Virus record (IMG/VR): IMGVR_UViG_3300043607_000025 | Span: 1-55,173 of that record | Length of the DNA: 55,173 nt | Direction: 5' to 3' (one strand) | Source of the DNA: a virus | Shown: positions 49,112 through 55,173 of the stretch, piece after piece | How the letters are laid out: each line of letters opens with the position of its first letter | How positions within the stretch are numbered: position 1 is the stretch's first letter | Notes under the pieces: generated by a model | The model's input: the letters and a program-made list of their open reading frames with translations, nothing else | Database searches by the model: none | Told to the model about the DNA's origin: nothing | Position numbers and translations under genes: made by a program

Positions 49112-49303
49112 TTAGCGCCGCTCTTGGACTTCGCTGCGCTTGACGACCTTTTCGGTGCCGTCCTCGAGCGTGACAACAACCTGGTCCTGACCGTCAGCAA
49201 ACCCCTGATCACCCTTTTGCGCGTCACGCATGTTGCGGATGTTCTTGCCCTGATATTGACCGTGCTGGCCGCCTTGTCCTTGTCCACCTTCCTGCTGTGC
49301 CAT
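49112..49303 (-). CDS. Small Gln/Gly-rich protein (63 aa)
   Basis: 63 residues from ATG at 49303, with AAGGAG 7 bases before it. MAQQEGGQGQGGQHGQYQGK is a low-complexity head; the rest (VVVTLEDGTEKVVKRSEVQE) is a short beta hairpin with charged end. It lies between terL and capsid genes. Unknown role. Confidence 0.6.
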   Translation of the reverse strand: MAQQEGGQGQGGQHGQYQGKNIRNMRDAQKGDQGFADGQDQVVVTLEDGTEKVVKRSEVQERR

Positions 49304-49339
49304 GGCAATTTGCTCCTTTGGTTGCCTGGTTGAACTCAC

Positions 49340-51016
49340 TCACGCAAAGAACAACTTATACTCGGGCGTATTCTGCGGCTTCGGATCGCGCACCATCACG
49401 GTGACCGCATCCATCAGCGCCATCCACGGGTCGATCTTGGCGTCGCCCGCGCTCTGCTTGGTCGCCCGGATCGCCGTCGCCGTCGGCTCGATCTTCACAT
49501 TGCCCACGCACCAGTCCATCAGCGCGTTTGGCGCGTGCTTGAGCGTGCCGTTCTCGACCTTGCGCTCGGCCGTCTTGATCGCATTCATAAGCTGATAGCC
49601 TTGCGGCGCGCCGACGACTTGCTCGCCCTCCTGCGTGATCTTGATCGCGCGCAACGCCTCGATGAACTCGCCCAGGCCCGCCGGGTCTACTGCCACGCAC
49701 GCCAGCAGCTTCTTGTCGCGGATATCGGCGATCAACTCGACAATCTCCTCGATGTCCTGCGCCGCATGCTCGACGATGGTGAGCTCGCCCGCCGCTTGCG
49801 CCTGCTCGAGCCGCGATGCGATCAACTTGCGCCGATCGAGCACGCTGCGATGACACCACGCATGCGTCCAGACGAGCCAATCAAGCGTCTCACGACAGCG
49901 CCCGACCACGGCCAGGCCAAAGAGATCGTCGAGCCCGCCGCCGTCGATGCCGACCACAATGACCTCGGACCTAATCAGGATCTCATCGAGCGTCAGCGCC
50001 GCGTCCTCGGCCGCTTCCCAATACTCGGCGCCAGGCCAGCCGTTCTCGCGCAAGCTCAGCCCGATCTGCACGTTGAAGTGCTGGCTCGCGATCAGCGCCA
50101 CCGCACCCGGCCCGTCCGCCTCGGCCCGCATCACCTCGCGCGCCAGAAAGTCCTCGTTGGTCGAGCGCCCAAGATTGGGATTGACCAGCGGCCAATAGCG
50201 CCGCTCTTTCCACCCATTGTCGCGCGCGAGCCGATCCGGCAGCTCGTACAGCACCGGCAGCAGCGGCATGGGCGCATGTCCGTCGCGCACCGCGCGCGCC
50301 ATCGCCAGCTCGGACGCAAACACGCCACTCGGCGACTGCTTGCTCTGCGTCGTCGTCTGAAACAGAAACCCGTCCGGCCTTTTGGTCAGCGCGCCGCGCA
50401 ACTCGATGAAGATGTCGGCCGCGTTCGCCTTCTTGGCAAACACATGCGTCTCGTCGATCATCGTCCCCACGGCCTTGCTGCCAGTGATAACGTCAGTGTC
50501 GGCCGCCTTGATCTGCAGCGTCGCGCCCGAAACCCTGTGCGTGATCTTCTTGAGGTTGTCCTGAACCTGGAACAGCTTCGTGAGCTCGGGATCGAGCTTG
50601 ATCGTGCCCTTCGCTTGCCGGTAGGCGATCGTCGCCACCTCGATCGTCGGCGCGATGAACAGATACTCGGCCTCGGGGCGCCTATTGCAGATCAGGGCGG
50701 TAACCATCACCGCACCCCCGTTCGAACTCTTGCTGTTCCCCTTCGGAATGAGCTGGAACACCTCGCTGATGTGCCGCGTATTGGTTGCGGGATCGTAGGA
50801 ACCAAACAATGCCGCGACGATCGGGAAAAACCACGGCCCGCAAACCTCGCCCATCGTTGGCGTACCGATCACGTCCGGCAGCCGCAGCCGCTTGAACACC
50901 CGTAGGGCCTTCGCCGCCTCGGCCGGAAACAGCGGCAGCTCGGGTACCAGCGAGCGGCCGGCAAGTAACCTTTCTTCCCAGTCGACCACCGCCGTGTCCC
51001 ACGACCGCGTCAGCAT
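49340..51016 (-). CDS. terL: Terminase large subunit
   Basis: 558 residues. The ATPase has a Walker A-type loop around 90-98 (IPKGNSKSS) and Walker B at 186-189 (MIDE in MIDETHVFAKKANA), with the coupling motif TTTQSKQS. The nuclease domain begins at VVGIDGGGLDDLFGLAVVGR and contains VAVDPAGLGEF. This is the packaging motor and headful/cos nuclease. It shares its first bases with the terS stop (TGATG). A decayed copy of its 5' end exists at 7580. Confidence 0.93.
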   Translation of the reverse strand: MLTRSWDTAVVDWEERLLAGRSLVPELPLFPAEAAKALRVFKRLRLPDVIGTPTMGEVCGPWFFPIVAALFGSYDPATNTRHISEVFQLIPKGNSKSSNGGAVMVTALICNRRPEAEYLFIAPTIEVATIAYRQAKGTIKLDPELTKLFQVQDNLKKITHRVSGATLQIKAADTDVITGSKAVGTMIDETHVFAKKANAADIFIELRGALTKRPDGFLFQTTTQSKQSPSGVFASELAMARAVRDGHAPMPLLPVLYELPDRLARDNGWKERRYWPLVNPNLGRSTNEDFLAREVMRAEADGPGAVALIASQHFNVQIGLSLRENGWPGAEYWEAAEDAALTLDEILIRSEVIVVGIDGGGLDDLFGLAVVGRCRETLDWLVWTHAWCHRSVLDRRKLIASRLEQAQAAGELTIVEHAAQDIEEIVELIADIRDKKLLACVAVDPAGLGEFIEALRAIKITQEGEQVVGAPQGYQLMNAIKTAERKVENGTLKHAPNALMDWCVGNVKIEPTATAIRATKQSAGDAKIDPWMALMDAVTVMVRDPKPQNTPEYKLFFA

Positions 51017-51270
51017 CAGTTAGCCCGGCCCTCAAACTCCAGGTCGCCAGACCACGCCGTGCCGGCGCCCGCGGTCTCCGCAGCCTCGGCCTGCAGATCC
51101 TTCTTGCCCCTGGTGCTGTCCGCCACCCGCGGATGGCAATACGGGGCCGCTGCCATCGCCATCCGGTCCCGCCGGACCTCGTCGGCGGTTGGGTCGTTCA
51201 GCACCAACAGCATGTATTCCAGCGGCTGCATCTTGGCCGCCTTGGCGTCCGCCACAATGTCCTTCGGCAC
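51016..51270 (-). CDS. terS: Terminase small subunit (start uncertain)
   Basis: 84 residues from GTG at 51270: DIVADAKAAKMQPLEYMLLV and RRDRMAMAAAPYCHPR, as in small terminases of alphaproteobacterial HK97-like phages. The end WSGDLEFEGRAN precedes terL. In frame upstream the sequence continues as protein (PSGGYRAQGGRPRLKAKAPN, the GGYRxGxGRP head common in this family) to an ATT codon at 51336. That ATT sits 6 bases after AGGAG, so the real protein is probably 106 residues with an ATT start. Recognises the packaging site and recruits TerL. Confidence 0.8.
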   Translation of the reverse strand: MPKDIVADAKAAKMQPLEYMLLVLNDPTADEVRRDRMAMAAAPYCHPRVADSTRGKKDLQAEAAETAGAGTAWSGDLEFEGRAN

Positions 51271-51376
51271 CGGGTTCGGCGCCTTGGCCTTGAGCCGGGG
51301 CCGTCCGCCTTGTGCACGGTATCCACCACTTGGAATTTTCTGCTCCTGCGGTTGTTGGAAGAAAATTCTACAGATT

Positions 51377-51389
51377 TAGCAAATTGCTA
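51377..51389. promoter_or_regulatory. TAGCAAATTGCTA palindrome upstream of terS
   Basis: A perfect 13-bp palindrome about 40 bases before the terS start. Its half-site TAGCAA is like the operators of the lysogeny region (TTAGCAATGCT), though the spacing is 4 bases wider. It could be a late-gene control site or chance. Confidence 0.35.
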
Positions 51390-51462
51390 GAAAAATTGTG
51401 GGAATGCGGGGGCAGGCGGTTATACCTCGGGATGGTTTTTGAATTCGCATCCACCCCCCCCT

Positions 51463-51936
51463 TCATCGTTTCAACCGTTGGACACGTACACGGAAGGTCT
51501 TGCGCTCGTGATGCGATGCACAAAGGACCATTCCATTATTAATATCAAATGGTTGACCACCATCCTTCAACTCTACTATGTGGTCAGCGTACACACGATG
51601 CTCGGGCCACGCCTTGGTGCACCTACGCCCATGTTCGTCCCGTGCCTCACACCTACGGCCTGCTCGGCTCGTGATCTCGGCACGCCAAGCTATGTACTGC
51701 GGGCTATTGTAGATCGGCTCGATCTGCTTGGGTGGTAGCTTGGTGGTTCTGGTGTCCACGGCCCGGATCACCGGGGTGATGCTGCGAACAACCTTGGTCA
51801 TGGCTGGATAGGCCCGCATGGCTGGATAGGCCCGCATTCGGCCAGGAAAGGCCGCTGGTGCGTTATTGTGGGGGGTAGGGGTGGAGTAGGCGCTCCAGCC
51901 CATTGAACCAGCCAGAGGCTGTTTTTTCTGTACCAT
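51463..51936 (-). CDS. HNH endonuclease
   Basis: 157 residues from ATG at 51936, or 112 from ATG at 51801. The HNH core is C-terminal: WRAEITSRAGRRCEARDEHG, then VYADHIVELKDGGQPFDINN and MVLCASHHERKT, giving Cys ligands plus the DHI...N...H catalytic order. HNH proteins next to terminases stimulate specific packaging cleavage in HK97-type phages. A perfect 18-bp tandem duplication (51800-51835, residues AYPAMR twice) lies in the N-terminal part and favours the longer start being tolerated. Confidence 0.8.
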   Translation of the reverse strand: MVQKKQPLAGSMGWSAYSTPTPHNNAPAAFPGRMRAYPAMRAYPAMTKVVRSITPVIRAVDTRTTKLPPKQIEPIYNSPQYIAWRAEITSRAGRRCEARDEHGRRCTKAWPEHRVYADHIVELKDGGQPFDINNGMVLCASHHERKTFRVRVQRLKR

Positions 51937-51977
51937 AGTTTCACGATAAATCAATATTTGGTAATAATCTGTCGCCA

Positions 51978-52466
51978 CTACACCACCGGTACGCTTTGGC
52001 GGGTGAGTTCCATGGCAATGACGTGGGCTCCTGCTATGGCCCGACGGTAGAACGTGGACCGGGACCACCGGCGCAGCTTTAGCAGCCTGGACAGAGATCG
52101 CTGGTAGGCAGCAGCCGCAGCCAAATGGCTGAGGCACAGCCGTTCCTCGGGATATGGGGCCAAAATGGCGAGCCAGTCGTGCGCCTGTTCCATCCTGCTG
52201 ATATCGATGGAGGAACATCCAAGCCGCGCATTTTCCCAAGCATGAAATCTTTCCTTTCGATCGTCGTCCGCACGGCCAACGATGTCGGAAAATTCGGTCG
52301 CCATCGGTGGCCACGCGCTGGCAATCAACAAACGGCGGCGCGCGTGCGGCAACCGGCGCTCGACAGTGTAGGCCTCGACGAGCCGCTGCTGTACCCAGTC
52401 GGCGGACCATGCCGCTGGCGTGACGGCGCGGGATGCGTCGATCGCGATGGTGCTCAGGCGGGGCAT
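51978..52466 (-). CDS. DUF6362-like protein (162 aa)
   Basis: 162 residues from ATG at 52466. WSADWVQQRLVEAYTVERRL then WPPMATEFSDIVGR and ISRMEQAHDWLAILAPYPEE, with a final helix-turn-helix-like LRRWSRSTFYRRAIAGAHVI. This order matches DUF6362-type proteins, common in rhizobial prophages and suggestive of a DNA-binding regulator of late genes. Function not established. Confidence 0.7.
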   Translation of the reverse strand: MPRLSTIAIDASRAVTPAAWSADWVQQRLVEAYTVERRLPHARRRLLIASAWPPMATEFSDIVGRADDDRKERFHAWENARLGCSSIDISRMEQAHDWLAILAPYPEERLCLSHLAAAAAYQRSLSRLLKLRRWSRSTFYRRAIAGAHVIAMELTRQSVPVV

Positions 52467-52473
52467 CGTTGCA

Positions 52474-52986
52474 TCACGCGGCGGCGGGCGGGACTGCTGC
52501 ATTGCGCGGTGGTGGTTCCTTCTGCGCCATTGTTTGCAGCCGGCCAAGCAGCACCATGGTCGCGTCGAGCGCGGCTTGGAGTTCGTCTTCGAGATCCAAC
52601 GCCTTCGCTACATTTTGCGCGCGCTCGAAGATGGATCGCACGCGCTCCACCTCGGCCGCCAATACATCGGCGGATGCGCTTTCCTCGGATCGGATTCGAG
52701 CGATAGCACGATAGCCTTGGAGCGGAGCCACATCGGGGTCGCGGACATATCCCACGACCGAGAACTTTTGTTTTTCGACCGTCATCACCACACGCACACT
52801 TGAGATCAAATGGCGGGCTTGGTCGAGCCGGTAGTTGGCGGCGGCCTTGGTGTTGTCCCACTCGAAATCCTTGTGCAGCGGGTGCTTTGGATTGCGGGCG
52901 GCTTCGACGACGTGGGTCGGCGTCAGGCAGCCGTGCTTGTTCTCCAGCGCGCGGAGGGCGGCGATTTTGACTTTCATGCTGCTCAT
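52474..52986 (-). CDS. Conserved phage protein (170 aa)
   Basis: 170 residues. PTHVVEAARNPKHPLHKDFE then WDNTKAAANYRLDQARHLIS is a recurring segment in phage proteins of unknown role near terminase genes. The C-terminal half is a long helix (LAAEVERVRSIFERAQNVAK) and may oligomerise. The 317-base gap upstream (52987-53303) contains only the pentamer array. Confidence 0.65.
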   Translation of the reverse strand: MSSMKVKIAALRALENKHGCLTPTHVVEAARNPKHPLHKDFEWDNTKAAANYRLDQARHLISSVRVVMTVEKQKFSVVGYVRDPDVAPLQGYRAIARIRSEESASADVLAAEVERVRSIFERAQNVAKALDLEDELQAALDATMVLLGRLQTMAQKEPPPRNAAVPPAAA

Positions 52987-53043
52987 TGATTGCTCCGTTG
53001 CGAGGGCCGAGACCGGGGTCTCCGATCTCGGCTTTGTTGTTTG

Positions 53044-53301
53044 GTCACGTCAGGTCTCGTCAGGTCACGTCTGGTCGCGTCACGTCACGTCTCGTCGGGT
53101 CGCGTCACGTCGTGTCATGTCACGTTGGTCTTGGCTCGTCGTGTCAAGGCCCGTCAAGTCGCGTCACGTCACGTCTTGTCGTGTCACGTCTCGTTGGTCT
53201 TGGCTCGTCGTGTCAAGGCTTGTCGCGTCGCGTCACGTCTCGTCAGGTCAGGTCTAGTCCGGTCAGGTCTAGTCCGGTCTAGTCCTGTCCCGTCACGTCC
53301 C
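53044..53301 (+). repeat. 258-bp array of 46 GTCNN pentamers
   Basis: Pentamers GTCAC, GTCAG, GTCTC, GTCGC, GTCGT and similar run in register: 16 units, a 14-base spacer GTTGGTCTTGGCTC, 11 units, the same spacer again, then 19 units. Only two units (GGCCC, GGCTT) break the GTC start. The spacer plus the following GTCGTGTCAAGGC is an exact duplication. It occupies nearly all of the gap between 52986 and 53304, and no gene is credible in it. A smaller inverted array lies at 44786-44866. Confidence 0.95.
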
Positions 53302-53303
53302 GA

Positions 53304-54146
53304 TTACTTCGCACCAACACCGTTGCCGATGTGCTCCTCGCCCGGCAGCGGTGGTATTGCTGGCTTCTTTCGCTTCGTGGATGTTGCCGGCCGCGCCACG
53401 CGGGTCACCTGCTCGGCCAGGAACCGGGTCAAGAGGTTTTCGGTCTCGCGGTCGTAAAACTGCGGATCGGCGAGCGCATTGTCCTGCGCCTTGGTGGCTC
53501 CGAGCTTGACGATCTCGTGCCATTCCCGGTCGTCCTCCGAGCACACCCGCCAGCAGCCGAATGCCATCTTGCCTTTTTGTGGCCGGCCGTCGCCGACGCC
53601 GATGATGATGCCCGCAGCACCCAGTAGGTTGCCGACCGATTGAGATTTGATCAGAGCTGTTGGAAACATCACGGTGATCCTGGTGGCCCATCGCGGAAGG
53701 ATGGGAAGCGTCCGCACATCCGGCGTGCGCTTCATGTCACTGGAGCGAACGATGGTGCTGTAGATCTGCGGCACACCCCAGACCGGGATCTTGAGGCCAG
53801 GCACGCGCGTGAGCCGGCCGATCTGCGACTTGGTCGCGCCGACGATGTCGATGGCAACGTCGGCGATCGCCGCATGGAAGCTGCCGGCCGGCATGTACAG
53901 CCGCGTCGGCGCATTGTCGTCGTCGCGGAATTGATAGGCGGCGTCGCGGAACTCGTCGAACGGCTCGTGTTTCTTCGACGATGCACGCTCGGCCGCGTTC
54001 TTCCGGCCGGGTGGGTCCAACAGCGCTCCGGCCGCCTTAGCGCTCACGGCATGTGGCACAAGCGGCGATGTGCCGACGAGACAGAAATCCATGCTCGTCA
54101 TTTCGATTTCGGTGATTGTGATGTTGGTTTCCTGATTTTTAGCCAT
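53304..54146 (-). CDS. Conserved phage protein upstream of the pentamer array (280 aa)
   Basis: 280 residues with RBS-like GAAGTT before ATG at 54146. The fold looks alpha/beta: FCLVGTSPLVPHAVSAKAAG, then APTRLYMPAGSFHAAIADVA, WATRITVMFP and GNLLGAAGIIIGVGDGRPQK followed by MAFGCW. The SPLV...H and GxGVGDxRP blocks recur in phage proteins near replication genes, but I cannot name the family. It sits 33 bases downstream of the primase-helicase gene, so a replication or recombination role is inferred. Confidence 0.65.
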   Translation of the reverse strand: MAKNQETNITITEIEMTSMDFCLVGTSPLVPHAVSAKAAGALLDPPGRKNAAERASSKKHEPFDEFRDAAYQFRDDDNAPTRLYMPAGSFHAAIADVAIDIVGATKSQIGRLTRVPGLKIPVWGVPQIYSTIVRSSDMKRTPDVRTLPILPRWATRITVMFPTALIKSQSVGNLLGAAGIIIGVGDGRPQKGKMAFGCWRVCSEDDREWHEIVKLGATKAQDNALADPQFYDRETENLLTRFLAEQVTRVARPATSTKRKKPAIPPLPGEEHIGNGVGAK

Positions 54147-54179
54147 TCGCGAACTTCCTTTGTTGGGTTGGTGGGGTGC

Positions 54180-55173
54180 TCATGAGTAAGCCCCGGTGTC
54201 GTAATCCGTTGACCGATATTTCCCCGTCGCGAGGTTGTATTGGAGGCCGAGTTTGCAGGGGTAACCGAGTTCATCGAACCGGGCCTTGCGGTGGTAGAGC
54301 ACAGCCTCGGTCTTGCGGTTCACACCGTCGAAAATCTCAGGCCGGTGCACGACGAAGCCCTGGTCGACCATATTTTCCCAATGTTTGGCGCCGGCGATGT
54401 CTTCGAGGCCTGGGGGCCCGCCGCGCCGATTGCCATCCATTTTTGCTGGGTGAGCTACGATCTGGACGTGGCAATTCATGTCATTCGCGAACACGTACAT
54501 CGCGCGCAGGCAGCGCGCGATGTACTCATCCTCGCGTTCGTTTCGCTCCCGCGAACCCTCGAGCCTATTCCAAGGATCGAGCGTGATCACCTTGGCACCA
54601 TGGCGCACGATGGCGATTTCGGCGAGGTCCAGGAACCATTCGAGAGTTTGTCGGTGCTCTGGGTGGACGGCGAAAAGGTAGTGCTCGTTGATCCAGCCGT
54701 CGGCCTTGCGCTTGTCATCGTCGTCAAGATCGCGCTCGTGCCTGCCCATGATGAGCGTACGAAGTTGTTTGCGCATGTGCGGCTTCGGCCGTGTCTCGAA
54801 GGTCGCGGCGAACAACACCAGGCGATAGGCTTGGATGATCTGAAACCAGATTTGCGTCCAGAGCATTGTTTTACCCATGCCAGCGTGCCCGGTGACGACG
54901 GAAAGCGTACGCGGCGCGAGCCTGATTTTGCTTTCCCACTCCGAAAATCCTGGGTCCCACAGTGTCAGCGCTGGGGGCTCGGGGAGTTCGCCGAGGCGGT
55001 AAAGCCCGGCGACTGGCCACTGCAGCGACCCTTCGGTTACGAGGTCGCGTAGGTCGCGCGCGCCTTCGGTGCGCAGGACATCGTTGGCGTCCTTGCAGCC
55101 TTCCGGCCAATCGACAAACCAGAACCGTGCCGCACCGAGTAACCTGGCCATGTCAGCGCGGAGTGACAGGCCG
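54180..55173 (-). CDS. Primase-helicase, C-terminal DnaB-like helicase part
   Basis: C-terminal part of the gene that starts at 655 and crosses the circular junction; bases 54983-55173 duplicate 1-191. The helicase core shows a Walker A loop (GHAGMGKT), a Walker B strand ending in ITLDPWNRLE and a later H-containing strand (CHVQIVAHP), as in the RecA-fold ring helicases of the DnaB/T7 gp4/Twinkle class. It ends at 54180, and the next gene down the minus strand (53304-54146) starts 33 bases later. The product should hydrolyse nucleotides to unwind DNA while its TOPRIM half primes the lagging strand. Family assignment is confident; the reported start at 55151 is only an internal Met, since the true N-terminus lies at the other end of the window. 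Confidence 0.88.
   Translation of the reverse strand, partial: GLSLRADMARLLGAARFWFVDWPEGCKDANDVLRTEGARDLRDLVTEGSLQWPVAGLYRLGELPEPPALTLWDPGFSEWESKIRLAPRTLSVVTGHAGMGKTMLWTQIWFQIIQAYRLVLFAATFETRPKPHMRKQLRTLIMGRHERDLDDDDKRKADGWINEHYLFAVHPEHRQTLEWFLDLAEIAIVRHGAKVITLDPWNRLEGSRERNEREDEYIARCLRAMYVFANDMNCHVQIVAHPAKMDGNRRGGPPGLEDIAGAKHWENMVDQGFVVHRPEIFDGVNRKTEAVLYHRKARFDELGYPCKLGLQYNLATGKYRSTDYDTGAYS
54983..55173. repeat. Terminal overlap, right copy
   Basis: Second copy of the 191-base overlap found at 1-191, with one synonymous mismatch at 55110. It should be removed when the genome is circularised. The mismatch suggests population variation or an assembly error rather than a pure assembler k-mer artefact. 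Confidence 0.93.

Noticed and set aside
49535-50905. 456-residue plus-strand ORF opposite terL
   Set aside because: Arg/Leu-rich shadow of the confidently assigned large terminase gene.
1-55173. tRNA or rRNA genes
   Set aside because: No stretch with cloverleaf-like stems and conserved tRNA bases was noticed; a dedicated covariance search would be needed to exclude them fully.

Overview
The window looks like the complete genome of a temperate, long-tailed (siphovirus-type) phage or prophage of an alphaproteobacterium, most likely a Rhizobiales host such as Bradyrhizobium or a relative. Host clues are the high GC content, a GcrA-type regulator, two exported proteins ending in a VPGPxxGAGLPGL sorting tail, a CpaB-like pilus protein and dense ATGA-overlapping operons. 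The first 191 bases recur at the end (54983-55173) with one mismatch, and one primase-helicase gene reads through that junction in frame. The molecule is therefore circular or circularly permuted, about 54,982 bp long.

Left part (minus strand, 1-6412, continuing through the junction to 51,463): replication and early genes. They include a TOPRIM primase-helicase whose zinc ribbon sits in another frame, a replication-initiator-like protein, a RuvC-like resolvase, an Rmf-like protein, a GcrA-like regulator, an MT-A70 adenine methyltransferase and a nuclease-like protein. Regulatory hub (6188-8504): divergent Cro/YdaS-like and XRE regulators, two exported 'moron' genes (OB-fold-like and CpaB-like), and three copies of an 18-bp palindromic operator overlapping a leftward and a rightward promoter.

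Rightward operon (8505-21993): an alanine-repeat protein, a TnpB wedged into the operon with a changed RuvC-II residue, YqaJ-like exonuclease plus RecT annealing protein, an HTH protein, two proteins with PEP-CTERM-like tails, many very small proteins, a tyrosine integrase with putative attP arm sites, and a broken HNH homing endonuclease.

Late region (minus strand, 51270 down to 21977): terminase, fused prohead protease-capsid, portal, collagen-like and repeat proteins, connector, a sugar/methyl-modification trio, tail terminator, tail tube, frameshifted tail chaperone, 1208-residue tape measure, baseplate and fibre proteins, endolysin and holin candidates. Two small genes on the plus strand interrupt it. 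HNH, DUF6362-like and other accessory genes lie upstream of the terminase.

The most unusual non-coding signals are two degenerate 5-bp repeat arrays in opposite orientation (44786-44866 and 53044-53301), a decayed copy of the terS/terL junction flanking a moron gene, and the shared operators. All functional calls are from reading motifs by eye; no database search was run.
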